From: Bathynomus jamesi
Lineage: Eukaryota > Arthropoda > Malacostraca > Isopoda > Cirolanidae
DNA length: 64,000 bases
Reading direction: 5' to 3'
Assembly (NCBI GenBank): GCA_023014485.1
Contig: JAJOZX010005539.1
Coordinates: forward strand, 247,448 to 311,447
In this document: positions 48,002 to 51,898 of the stretch, piece after piece
How positions within the stretch are numbered: the first letter of the stretch is position 1
Layout of the letters: every line of letters begins with the position of its first letter
The notes under the pieces: model-generated
Seen by the model: only the letters and a program-made list of their open reading frames with translations
Told to the model about the DNA's origin: nothing
The model's database searches: none
Made by a program: the position numbers and the translations under genes

Positions 48002-51000
48002 TATATCACACAGTTTAAGTACATAAAATATTTTCTTTCAGTTAATCATAGACCTTGAGGCTACAGCATAGGATTAATAACTATTTTCACCTCCTTTTAT
48101 TTTTTAAGTAAAATTATAGCTAAGTAGCCTATGTAGGTAGTTAATAATGTGCTTGCTAAATGTTATTAAAACAGAAAAATATGTAACATTCATGTAAAAA
48201 CTACGAGAGTTTTATATTAATTAATGTTAGGTCTAGGTCTTACAATGATGTTTTTTGAGCTTTTTTTTGCTTTGGTTTCCCCGTCTGGGTCTTTTTTAAA
48301 ATCATTGCAAATTAATCCAAGCTTATCCTGCTTTATTCCCCTGTAGTCCCAGTAGACTGGGCTTATACAATTTCATGCGGTACAAACAATATCAATACTA
48401 TTCTTTAAAAACTTTTTTTATCAGTGCTTTGGAATGTAAATCCCGCATTATACTGGTGCCCATTTATAAGATTGATTTGTTTTTAGGAAATTGCGAACAG
48501 AGCATAAAAAAGATAGGTAATGAGGTCGCATATAGCATGCTATTTATTCAACCATACATTTCTCACCTTCAGTCACTAAAATACAATAATAAATTTATTA
48601 TGTAATATTGTTTTTAGTCATTGAAGATAAGTGGGTATCCTGCAAAACATCTCTTCAATGAAGAGCATGTTCTCAGAGACTTCATTACTTTAAGACATTA
48701 GTTTATAGAATTTGAATACTGAAGTTTTCCACTGAAAGACTAATTGTATGGGTAGATTCAGATAGGTTTTATTATTCATGGGTGGATGTACCATTTAAGC
48801 TATGATAATTATTAGTGAAGATAGACAAAAATTAGCACAGTGCTCGGATTAACTAATGTGGCATATTGCTCTAACACTCACATTATTATTATTACCCACA
48901 TCATCGGGATTCGAACCCACAACCTCAGTGTCTCCACGTTGCTTACATAGTGAAATGGTGTTACCCATGGAGCTTTGGATGCTAGCCATTTAAACTATGG
49001 GTTGTTTCTTTTGTTGTACGGGAATGTGTATAATATATTTTTTTTTTAGTGTTAGTAGTAGTTTCAAACTGTTTTATTTGGTGAGAATGCTCAGATTTTG
49101 CTTTCTCTCCCAGCAACAGCAACCACCTTTAATCTGGTGGAGAGAGAATAGTTGTTAAAAAAACAAATGCAAACCATCAACTTCATTTTCTTCTGCAACA
49201 GCTCCTTATTTTTACTCTTAAAATCTTATAATCTCTCCCAACTCTCTCAACATTTACGAAGAATTTTAATGTTGGTTCAAATTCTTTGGTTAATTAAGCT
49301 ATTTAAATTCCACAAAGCACCCAGTTCATATCTATTTCCTTCATTCAGATAACTTCCTTATGGGCATCGGCCGCCACTGTAACAAGCTTTTCCTTATTGA
49401 TTTTGGATTAGCTAAAAAATATAGAGACAACAAAAGTAGAGCTCACATCCCTTATCGAGAAGATAAGAATTTAACTGGCACAGCTCGGTATGCTTCAATC
49501 AATGCGCATCTTGGCATTGAACAAAGGTAAGTTTTTTCAAATATGATGATAATGTTTGGGGGTTGTTTAACCTCTCATAATATCTGTGAAAGTCATATGA
49601 CAGAAGGGACCTACAGCTTGATGTGGTATCTGAATCACTTTCCCATTGAGGAAGACCAAGAGAAACAGTGGCTGAAATCTGAAGTCTGAGCCTAAATTCG
49701 AACCCAGAACTGGTAAATTAACATCCAGGTTTCCTGTCTGCCACTACGCTCGCTATCTTCGTGATGTTCTGTAAACTTGTGATCAAGACATCGGAAAGTT
49801 TGTATGCATTTTCTGTTAAAACCATCTGTAATCAAATGCTATGTTATGGATCATAATAATATAGTATGAAATACTGTGGAATAATGGCCGATGTTTCCAG
49901 TCAACCATTGCCCTCTGTAGTGCGAGGGTAATTCTTACTAAAAAAAAAAATGGATAGGTTTTTAGAGAAAATAGATATCTATCCCTTTTTGACCATGTCT
50001 TTTCACCACCTTTTCGTTGCGTAGTTATCGTTCCATCACTTTATCTCTGCCACATTTTTGACTGATAGAATAAGAACCAAATAAAGTAAAACCGAATAAA
50101 ATCATTGACGTTTAACCCCTTTTTGAATAGTCGTAGAGACGACATGGAGTCCCTCGGCTATGTGCTAATGTATTTCAATCGTGGGTCTCTACCATGGCAA
50201 GGACTTAAGGCGGCTACAAAGAAGCAGAAATATGAAAAAATTAGCGAGAAGAAAATGTCAACTCCTGTAGAGGCTCTGTGTAAAGTAAGGTTTTTTTTTT
50301 AACAAAAATTCAAGTTTTGTTGAATAAAAAGTGTGTAATTTGTGTCTCCATTTGTCATGTATAAAATTTACTTAAATTAGATTTTTTGCCAGTGTAATAA
50401 ATGGAATTAGTGTGATTGTTAATTAATGAAATTTGACGTGATTATTAATTAGAAATTTATGTATTAAATGCCGAGAGAGAGAAATTAGTTTTAAAATCTC
50501 AGTTTGTATGCCCAGAGAGTAATTTGTTTTAAGATTTACAGTTGCCAACCATGCGCCTCTTTTGCAAATAGGTTTCTGTCCAAATTCGTGTTGATAAGAT
50601 GTGTTCTGTTTCATTAGTATTGGTTTAATGTAAATTCCATTAATTAGAGTCGGCTAAGGCCGACTTAAGTGCTCTATTTTTCAATGTCATAATAATCTTA
50701 ACTCGCCCTAACCTTTAATCCCCGTGTTTCAAAAGTTAAATTTAATAAAATCATATAAAATCTATTTTTGCTTGTTTTGGCATCTCATTTTCGTTAGGCC
50801 TAACCAGACACTCCTACCTCGTATAAAGTGCAGTAAACGAGAGTCAACATAGGAGAGCCATTAAAGTTTCCAGTACAGTATAAGTTCTGTATAACAAATA
50901 TCATTATAAGTGAACAAAAATCAGGTTAACACAAAAATTACAATAAAAGGGAAACACTACACCAGTTACTTCGATGGAAAGTACATGTGAAATCTTCCAT

Positions 51001-51562
51001 GCCATTATTTAGTATCTGAGAAAGTTTGAAGAATCTATAAACAAGTTAATTGATGTTTGAGTTCGCATAGGATAGGAGTATATATTCAGTATATATATAA
51101 TCCTTTCAAATTTAAGGAACTTAACCATAATTTTTGCATTGATTGTTGTACTTCATTTCCCTGGTGATAATTCCATGTAATACAGTATAGTGTGACTGCA
51201 TGGAATTTTCAATCACTGTTCTTCATATCATTGCGAATGAGAAGCGAGATTTTATTTAACTCCAATCAAATTCTCTGTTTGCATCTTTGTAAGCAAGAGA
51301 GGGTGTTAATGAATGTATTCCTCTTCCTCAGGGATTCCCCGCAGAATTTTCCATGTATCTTAACTACTGTAGAGGCTTAAGATTCGATGAAGCCCCTGAT
51401 TACATGTATTTAAGGCAACTATTTCGAATCCTGTTTCGGACTTTGCACCACCAGTACGATTATACTTTCGACTGGACGATGCTTAAACAGAAAGCTGCGA
51501 GTAACGCTGGAGTATCAGGCTCAACGCCTCAACCTAATCAGACTTCAGGTGTGCATTTGTAG
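9918..51562 (+). CDS. CSNK1A1: Casein kinase 1 alpha, spliced gene (6 coding exons, 325 codons)
   Basis: Six exons with GT/AG borders join in phase (120, 107, 188, 178, 154 and 231 nt) into one serine/threonine kinase. Visible landmarks, numbered on the joined protein, are the glycine loop GSGSFGD (23-29), the ATP-binding Lys45 in VAIK, HRDIKPDN (133-140), DFG (156-158) and the CK1-type [16 protein letters not shown] segment. The [19 protein letters not shown] stretch and the [11 protein letters not shown] tail place it in the alpha rather than the delta/epsilon class. The family is known to act in Wnt/beta-catenin and Hedgehog signalling as a constitutively active cytoplasmic and nuclear kinase. 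All catalytic residues are present and no frameshift is seen, so it looks functional. Intron 1 is about 31.8 kb and intron 2 is 5.7 kb, both filled with transposons. The product is slightly shorter than the usual 337 residues because the C-terminal tail is short. Confidence 0.93.
10038..10827. other. Start of CK1 alpha intron 1
   Basis: A GTAAGA donor at 10038 opens the intron. The remainder up to the 21-bp array is AT-rich and holds no recognisable gene or repeat. Confidence 0.5.
10828..11650. repeat. 21-bp satellite array, about 39 near-perfect copies
   Basis: An uninterrupted tandem of GGTTAATTGAATACCTGGTTA (21 bp; 823 bp total, about 39 units) with virtually no differences between units. 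The same motif with one change (GAATGCC for GAATACC) occurs singly at 12238-12258 beside a palindromic element, and in inverted form at 24320-24340. The homogeneity indicates recent expansion or the action of conversion. Confidence 0.95.
11700..12265. repeat. Dispersed palindromic repeat (two stem-loops) next to the satellite
   Basis: Contains one inverted repeat of about 46 bp arms (11749-11794 with 11899-11944) and a second large palindrome (12021-12240, centre near 12130). Parts are shared in opposite orientation with 24262-24505, including a segment around GTTTGGGTGAAGATTC-GTAGAACACA and the GACCTAACTGGGCAT motif. No coding capacity. Its superfamily is unknown. Confidence 0.7.
12478..13887 (-). 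repeat. Gypsy 3' LTR (left)
   Basis: About 1.41 kb, in plus orientation starting TGTCGAGTGGTACGTCCC and ending CACTACGGGACA. Contains a short ATTTATACGGATTAATGG-type tandem (about 13674-13755). It differs from the right LTR by only about ten substitutions or small indels. Confidence 0.9.
13888..13901 (-). promoter_or_regulatory. Polypurine tract of the Gypsy element
   Basis: On the minus strand AGAAGGGGAGG immediately precedes the 3' LTR, the place and composition expected of the plus-strand DNA primer. Confidence 0.65.
14020..14788 (-). pseudogene. Envelope-like protein (C-terminal half) of the Gypsy element
   Basis: A 246-codon frame (14760-14020) follows pol. It has an NVT glycosylation site, several spaced cysteines, a [14 protein letters not shown] segment that resembles the Cys-rich region of insect errantivirus F-like envelopes, then a predicted membrane helix [17 protein letters not shown] and a basic CRPCRR cytoplasmic start. 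An overlapping short frame (14788-14555) opens with a hydrophobic, signal-like [14 protein letters not shown]-like envelopes are normally about twice this length, so this is either a truncated env or an unrelated membrane protein. The relation to env rests on position, topology and a weak motif only. Confidence 0.5.
15090..18899 (-). CDS. pol: Gypsy pol: protease end, RT, RNase H, integrase
   Basis: An open frame of 1269 codons. It begins at the end of the protease ([14 protein letters not shown]). RT follows with [26 protein letters not shown], the first catalytic motif [12 protein letters not shown], and YLDDI at about residue 450. RNase H has [15 protein letters not shown] (about 600) and KTDHAPL. 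Integrase shows the zinc motif [15 protein letters not shown]...CKACSAC (about 800-840), catalytic D in GMDVMGPF, D in SDNAREF, E in [10 protein letters not shown], then a GPY/F module [11 protein letters not shown]. All catalytic residues are present. The C-terminus is a long Pro/Glu-rich tail. A one-base frame break near 18905-18935 separates it from the protease active-site ORF. Confidence 0.93.
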   Translation of the reverse strand: MHFPTDILLGYPFLKGNGWDLKFETNVVQVHGQLIPLVNTESNPEVRFSTAVEAELKVFSEDVPDFDGTLQDCCNPSNGGIPFFPALSPCDGLESGENPVARQVRRSLKVSSESVPTDEFQLRVKEEFVLEPNQQVCFRVIVTFNDGTYVDPATSVVVENVLENQVQHSGLVIARSLCTSEEATIPLLCANVGSESITLQPNTVIGKAYLAQAEPIRISHDVRRCTPGGVPQQTLRANYKACLESDPANSFLCSDPDLFDQLLDFLVEHESIIALKGDALGRSNLVPFHINLADNTKPIYIPPYRVPHSQQLVVEEHVKEMLDLDVIRPSVSPWSSPLILVKKKDGTLRPCIDYRRLNKVTVPDRFPLPNMQEVIQYVGKAKYFTSLDLASGYWQMSLSPESRPCTAFTTNQGHYEWNVLPFGCRNGPANFSRLMNIVLSGLLGSHALVYLDDIVIYSDTVEEHFVRLAKVFQRLSNENLKLKLTKCQFFRSSLVYLGFLLASDGIRPDPAKLQVLLNYPVPRNVDEVRTFIGFVGFYRNFIPRFSDIAAPLTNLFKKKATFEWNSEHQEAFTDLRDKLLQEPILQFPDFGKPFIVATDASNYGLGAVLLQEVEGTELPVAYASRLLSKPERNYSGTEREALAIVWALKKFKNIIYGYKITVKTDHAPLTSIFSKKLPDGRLGRWALTVQDFSPEYVHRPGKLNVLPDCLSRINKPEEVRGIHRIETIPNFDRDTLFEAQRKDSYISNLVQQLKAQPNSELHQLYAFQDQILNYQISPGQYVVEVPESLQDVAIKLCHDSVCAGHPGIERTLKLVQARYHFPLTRTKVTEHCKACSACARHKGARPPTAHMHAYPVPVRPWERVGMDVMGPFIQSRNGNKYVVVFTDHFTRYNEIVPVPAHTSEIIAKCLLERVIQRHNTPVVLLSDNAREFTSAMFVELCKRLHIQKVQITPYHPAANGLVERQNEKILNVLRHLVDADQRNWDECISMVQWTVNNNHSQLIGDTPHFRLYHYDARFPFDLPNDSTEEGFDLQEPQRYADDLARHSFQVFEDTRRCLNHETDRMVHYQHKRYPKQRTVIPGNRCWLAGTKPPGLSRKLCPKWVGPYRVLEDLGHNTFTIQHLQTLKKKVVHANQIKVTNEDPNPPQPKSSRQQGDTTQPRVTTTETEKSDEWENYLRPPRTTLSVQPEEAILEPEKELEPLPAAPSSPLEEAPETTPNFKILPEGPQPVRSPPTHHHHPHISISTTGVVARPVDSLPIANTRVTRTHT
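18914..19441 (-). CDS. Gypsy protease region
   Basis: This frame is open from about 19441 to 18914 on the minus strand. It carries an aspartic protease active site [14 protein letters not shown] and a downstream hydrophobic strand ([15 protein letters not shown]). The second protease motif (DILLGYPFL) is in the next frame, so protease is split by one base near 18905-18935. The frame is +1 relative to the end of gag, and the two overlap only in 19441-19413. Confidence 0.82.
   Translation of the reverse strand, partial: RTCRLQDSSKRRAGLPSPGVAIPLWEKPGVTAPLKDPEGPARNNPDTTVVESFKFPFSEIPCIEPETYESRPASQRIVANSVDVPTSYVCTISNTFEDAVIPLRVRSVDMFGLLDTGSNANLIKQSSLNKIPGVSKLELFPSKVVLKNVNGGTIPSMGQVRLKLKLGKLGLMPIA
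19413..20613 (-). pseudogene. gag: Gypsy gag with zinc knuckles in a shifted frame
   Basis: The N-terminal part (20613 to about 19960) has an Ala/Thr-rich start, then a capsid-like helical domain ([44 protein letters not shown]). The nucleocapsid lies in the +1 frame: two CCHC-type knuckles, C-x2-C-x4-H-x4-C and C-x2-C-x4-H-x6-C, at about 19796-19690, followed by a basic segment and a stop at 19415-19413. The N-terminal frame runs on to 19654 as unrelated sequence. So a shift somewhere between 19966 and 19800 broke gag, or the assembly has a one-base error. Confidence 0.82.
20614..22058 (-). other. 5' leader of the Gypsy element
   Basis: About 1.4 kb between 5' LTR and gag. Right edge holds the primer-binding-site-like sequence (22040-22057). 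Contains a G10 run (20817-20827) and AT-rich sequence (20830-21830), with no ORF. Confidence 0.7.
22059..23466 (-). repeat. Gypsy 5' LTR (right), outer tip lost
   Basis: A near-identical copy of 12478-13887. It ends at CACTAC followed by AGTCAGCCCACTG instead of the GGGACA seen in the left copy, so the outermost bases have been lost or overwritten. Confidence 0.9.
23513..24066. mobile_element. hAT-type non-autonomous element, 554 bp
   Basis: Ends CAGTGGTGTAGTGCT and AGCATTACACCACTG are inverted repeats, flanked by the 8-bp direct repeat TTGACGAG (23505-23512, 24067-24074). It lies about 45 bp right of the Gypsy 5' LTR. No transposase is encoded. Confidence 0.88.
24262..24505. repeat. Dispersed palindromic repeat, second copy
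   Basis: An inverted repeat (GTTTAAACTACTGAAAATAT...ATTTTCATTAGTTTAAAC) with internal arms CCTAACCAATCATCAAGG and its complement. The loop holds GTTGACCTAACTGGGCATTC, the complement of the motif next to the 21-bp array. The segment around 24462-24495 matches 11706-11745 in reverse. Confidence 0.6.
24675..25431 (-). mobile_element. Mariner-type element, DD41D-like, internally deleted
   Basis: Ends CAGGGTGGGCCGTAAGTTTC and its complement lie between TA dinucleotides (24673-24674, 25432-25433). Length is 757 bp. It holds the catalytic part of a transposase on the minus strand but no DNA-binding domain, so it is a deletion derivative. Confidence 0.88.
24741..25427 (-). pseudogene. DD41D mariner transposase, catalytic domain only
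   Basis: The frame runs from inside the terminal repeat: [19 protein letters not shown] (first Asp), [35 protein letters not shown] (second Asp), [17 protein letters not shown] (third Asp). Counting gives 41 residues between the second and third Asp, the spacing of the DD41D (rosa-like) group. One in-frame TGA at 24918-24920 interrupts an otherwise normal C-terminus that ends at 24741. The N-terminal helix-turn-helix region is missing altogether. Confidence 0.85.
25562..25870 (-). pseudogene. Tigger/pogo transposase fragment
   Basis: The frame includes [20 protein letters not shown] and [12 protein letters not shown]. The LLxLDNxPAHP motif carries the second catalytic Asp of DDE_1 (pogo/Tigger/jerky-like) transposases. 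Only about 95 residues survive, with no terminal repeats assigned. Confidence 0.65.
25920..26110. repeat. Imperfect palindrome with ATTAG tandem in loop
   Basis: GTACTTTCTTGTTATCCTGG...GTCTGGGATAAGAGGAAAGTAC forms long arms. The loop contains CCTAACCTAACCTAA and ATTAGATTAGATTAG tracts. Probably a small non-autonomous element of unknown class. Confidence 0.5.
26179..26311. repeat. Short hairpin repeat
   Basis: Arms TTGCAAGTAGAATAA...TTATTCTACTTGCAA flanked by T and A runs, with an inner stem around ACTCCTGAGG/CTCAGGAGTG. Looks like a MITE. No target duplication recognised. Confidence 0.45.
26387..26421. repeat. Orphan mariner-type terminal repeat
   Basis: TTCCTATGAGTGGACTTATG followed by GGACACCCTGTA resembles a mariner 3' end with its TA. 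No partner end was found nearby. Confidence 0.35.
26589..27268 (+). mobile_element. Tigger-like deletion derivative with CENP-B/psq-type HTH relic
   Basis: Ends CAGTTATCCCTTGACTTACA and TAAGTTGAGGGATAACTG are imperfect inverted repeats, TA on the left and TG on the right. Inside, on the plus strand at about 26924-27047, a frame with one stop reads [17 protein letters not shown] and [20 protein letters not shown], which matches the N-terminal helix-turn-helix of Tigger/CENP-B proteins. The DDE domain is absent. Confidence 0.7.
27269..27743. other. Intronic sequence, nothing recognised
   Basis: AT-rich, no ORF with similarity to a known family. Confidence 0.4.
27746..29520 (-). mobile_element. 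Mariner-type element (DD41D-related) with ~200-bp terminal repeats
   Basis: Ends CCATATGTCCCACAAAAAAG and its complement lie between TA dinucleotides (27744-27745, 29521-29522). The terminal inverted repeats extend inward about 200 bp, to a segment CCTTCAGTTAAAAGCAGATG on the right. Total 1775 bp. Contains a decayed transposase on the minus strand. Confidence 0.85.
28129..29143 (-). pseudogene. Mariner-type transposase pseudogene
   Basis: The N-terminal frame (29143-28823) has an HTH-like region, [20 protein letters not shown], and the linker [20 protein letters not shown]. The middle (28820-28440) is broken in several frames. The C-terminal frame (28440-28129) has [20 protein letters not shown] with the third catalytic Asp. 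The motif is close to that of 24741-25427, so both belong to related mariner lineages. It is inactive. Confidence 0.8.
29523..30583. other. Intronic sequence, nothing recognised
   Basis: About 1 kb without known motifs. Purine-rich in 30230-30560. Short frames only. Confidence 0.4.
30588..32349. mobile_element. Possible piggyBac-like non-autonomous element (TTAA-flanked)
   Basis: TTAA at 30584-30587 and 32350-32353. The ends CCCTTAAATGC and its partner GTGTTTAAGGG pair over 8-11 bases. Subterminal TCAACATC/GTTGATG-type motifs recur near the left end. No piggyBac transposase is seen in the 1.76 kb. Contains a G20-type run (about 32290-32309). The short terminal match leaves real doubt. Confidence 0.5.
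32360..33095 (-). pseudogene. Non-LTR retrotransposon (jockey-type) remnant: endonuclease start next to RT end
   Basis: Translation of the minus strand at 33085-32970 gives [20 protein letters not shown] and [11 protein letters not shown], the start of an apurinic endonuclease. At 32700-32370 it gives [40 protein letters not shown] and [10 protein letters not shown], the C-terminal part of a jockey-type RT ORF. The whole middle is missing and stops are present, so this is an internally deleted copy. Confidence 0.65.
33100..34842. other. Intronic sequence, nothing recognised
   Basis: No gene or transposon end could be supported. A stretch at 33500-33560 (ACTCACCTACCGG, GCAGCTGCTGCTGCTGG) may be the 5' end of the LINE remnant to its left. 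Confidence 0.35.
34851..35053. mobile_element. hAT-type MITE, 203 bp
   Basis: Ends CAGTGCTCTTCAACCT and AGGTTGAAGAGCACTG, flanked by the 8-bp direct repeat TACTACAC (34843-34850, 35054-35061). Non-coding. Internal GGGCGGTACCGCCCACTAG is itself palindromic. Confidence 0.9.
35062..36520. other. Intronic sequence, nothing recognised
   Basis: AT-rich. GTAAGTTGGGTGGTCGTAAC and CTCAGGGAGTATCTGTA near 35761-35798 resemble a Tigger-like end, but no opposite end was found. Confidence 0.35.
36522..36806. repeat. Palindromic MITE, 285 bp
   Basis: Two ~135-bp arms meet near 36661 (AGAGGCATTAGTGATGAAGT type inner stem) with outer ends GAGGCATCTGGTGTAGGAGT and ACTCCTACTCCAGATGCCGC. Arms differ by about 10%. 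No target duplication recognised. Confidence 0.7.
37022..37318 (+). pseudogene. hAT transposase C-terminal (dimerisation) domain remnant, split by a small insertion
   Basis: The plus strand reads [20 protein letters not shown], then [20 protein letters not shown], the hallmark of the hAT dimerisation domain. After an insertion at 37190-37258 the similarity resumes with a segment ending AAKLVFI, one base out of frame. The rest of the transposase is missing. Confidence 0.75.
37194..37254. mobile_element. 61-bp TTAA-flanked hairpin (minimal piggyBac-like MITE)
   Basis: CCCATTAGTACCCAGAG...TCTGGGGGCACTAATGGG between TTAA copies (37190-37193, 37255-37258). The arms are about 20 bp. CCC...GGG ends at TTAA fit piggyBac-type mobilisation. 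It interrupts the hAT remnant at a TTAA. Confidence 0.72.
37320..39682. other. Intronic sequence with one orphan mariner end
   Basis: Mostly AT-rich without recognised genes. At 38392-38420 TACAGGGTGTTTCAGAAGTC resembles a mariner terminal repeat. Its partner was not found. Confidence 0.35.
39683..40260 (-). mobile_element. Mariner-type MITE with transposase C-terminal relic
   Basis: Ends CAGGGTGTCCGAGAATTATC and its complement lie between TA dinucleotides (39681-39682, 40261-40262). Terminal repeats reach inward about 150 bp. The minus strand at 40118-39966 reads [20 protein letters not shown] and [17 protein letters not shown], the C-terminal end of a mariner-type transposase. A second CAGTGTGTCCGAACATTATC at 39829-39848 looks like an internal copy of the end. 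Confidence 0.82.
40263..41854. other. End of CK1 alpha intron 1
   Basis: No gene recognised. A pyrimidine-rich stretch and ACAG acceptor (41851-41854) precede exon 2. Confidence 0.45.
41855..41961 (+). CDS. CSNK1A1: CK1 alpha coding exon 2
   Basis: Begins after a polypyrimidine tract and ACAG acceptor, reads [19 protein letters not shown] across the junction with exon 1 and ends PHIR with the last codon split (phase 2) at a GTTAGT donor. It holds the ATP-binding lysine (K45) and the alpha-C helix glutamate (E59). It lies 31.8 kb from exon 1. Confidence 0.92.
42378..43593 (-). pseudogene. piggyBac transposase, catalytic and C-terminal part
   Basis: Two overlapping frames (43593-43222 and 43253-42378). 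The first has [32 protein letters not shown] and [14 protein letters not shown] (first catalytic Asp). The second has [17 protein letters not shown] (second Asp), [17 protein letters not shown] YVDRTDQ (third Asp), and a cysteine-rich C-terminal domain [20 protein letters not shown]. One base lost or gained near 43222-43253 separates them. Otherwise the sequence is well preserved. Confidence 0.9.
43772..46322 (-). pseudogene. RNase H-fold (hAT-like) transposase, about 830 residues, three frame breaks
   Basis: Four frames follow each other on the minus strand: 46322-45318, 45283-44495, 44622-44116 and 44119-43772. The first starts [20 protein letters not shown], has an acidic [16 protein letters not shown] stretch and a Cys/His cluster ([16 protein letters not shown]) like a zinc finger. 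The second holds [27 protein letters not shown] and [15 protein letters not shown]. The spaced acidic residues and the WDxxHxxNxAH motif resemble the RNase H-like core of hAT-type transposases. I do not recognise the exact family. Single-base shifts near 45330, 44500-44620 and 44117 break it. Confidence 0.6.
46360..46492. repeat. TAAGTAAAAG-type tandem tract
   Basis: Repeated AGTAAGTAAAAGTAAG units inside the nested transposon, between its first transposase frame and its right end. Confidence 0.7.
46881..47402 (-). pseudogene. piggyBac transposase, N-terminal part
   Basis: Starts [20 protein letters not shown] at 47402, with an acidic N-terminus, one in-frame TGA (about 47250), then [30 protein letters not shown] and [12 protein letters not shown], where it is cut by the insertion. 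The remainder (GIIQKP...) is at 43593. Confidence 0.88.
47693..47880 (+). CDS. CSNK1A1: CK1 alpha coding exon 3
   Basis: Starts with the third base of Arg76 followed by [20 protein letters not shown] and runs to HRDIKP plus one base of Asp139. It covers the hinge and the catalytic HRD aspartate. Acceptor TTTTAG and donor GTACAT are both standard. It sits just 47 bases after the right TTAA of the piggyBac insertion that fills intron 2, so that insertion stopped short of the acceptor. Confidence 0.93.
47881..49348. other. CK1 alpha intron 3, with TA/TG microsatellite
   Basis: A (TG)n(TA)n microsatellite spans about 47943-48005. The segment 48080-48245 shares scattered similarity with 57400-57625 (ATTAATTAATGTTAGGTCTAGG in the former). 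A tRNA-like B-box fragment lies at 48890-48955. Confidence 0.5.
48890..48955 (-). repeat. tRNA-derived SINE fragment
   Basis: The minus strand reads GAGGTTGTGGGTTCGAATCC, a pol III B box, preceded by a weak A-box-like TAAGCAACGTGG. The acceptor stem does not fold, so it is not a tRNA gene. Confidence 0.4.
49349..49526 (+). CDS. CSNK1A1: CK1 alpha coding exon 4
   Basis: Follows a TTCAG acceptor and reads [20 protein letters not shown], then the activation segment [20 protein letters not shown] and [19 protein letters not shown]. It carries the metal-binding DFG aspartate (156). The KSRAH segment replaces the more common RTRQH and is an ordinary lineage difference. The exon ends in phase 2 at GTAAGT. 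Confidence 0.93.
49600..49760 (-). repeat. tRNA-derived SINE fragment in intron 4
   Basis: On the minus strand an A-box-like TAGCGAGCGTAGTGG (about 49755-49741) is followed 30-40 bases later by GTTCTGGGTTCGAATTTAGG (49710-49691), a B box. A TTTCAGCCACTGTTTCTC segment follows. No poly-A or target duplication was identified. Confidence 0.5.
50131..50284 (+). CDS. CSNK1A1: CK1 alpha coding exon 5
   Basis: Follows GAATAG and reads [20 protein letters not shown], then [20 protein letters not shown] and [11 protein letters not shown], part of the C-lobe. Donor GTAAGG follows an intact AAA codon (phase 0). Confidence 0.93.
50285..51331. other. CK1 alpha intron 5
   Basis: About 1 kb, AT-rich, no element recognised. 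Ends in CTCTTCCTCAG before exon 6. Confidence 0.6.
51332..51562 (+). CDS. CSNK1A1: CK1 alpha coding exon 6 (terminal as read)
   Basis: Follows a CTCTTCCTCAG acceptor and reads [56 protein letters not shown] and then a Ser/Gly/Gln/Pro-rich tail ending ...TSGVHL and a TAG (51560-51562). The conserved kinase part is complete. A CAG|GTGTGC within the tail (51546-51553) would be a usable donor, so a further downstream exon cannot be excluded. Confidence 0.88.
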   Translation, partial: GFPAEFSMYLNYCRGLRFDEAPDYMYLRQLFRILFRTLHHQYDYTFDWTMLKQKAASNAGVSGSTPQPNQTSGVHL

Positions 51563-51898
51563 CGTACTTTAGCAATGGCCATTGGTCAAAGGCATTTCAT
51601 CAGTATTATCATTGAATTTTTATTTCTTTTTTGATATTTCAGATATATATATATAATTTTTTTAAGCGTAGAGTTATGATATATAAATGATATATAAAGT
51701 CATTTGTGAGGCTTCATGAATGATATGAAAACCGCTTTTGAAATGTGACATTCCTTTCCTTACAGGGAACTTGAGCAAATGAATACTTTGGCTCTAGAAA
51801 CATCTAGTGTAGGTTCTATTTTTGTCGTATTTCCTATTTGTTCTCTTTTATGTTCAGTTTCCTGGTAGGAAAATGCATTAGTTTTGCTAATATATATA
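51563..51898 (+). other. Probable 3' UTR / downstream region of CK1 alpha
   Basis: AT-rich sequence after the TAG. No canonical AATAAA is seen before the Tc1-like element begins near 51899, so either the signal is a variant or the transcript continues. Confidence 0.4.

Noticed and set aside
48890..48955. A functional tRNA gene
   Set aside because: Only the B box is good; no acceptor or D stem can be folded.
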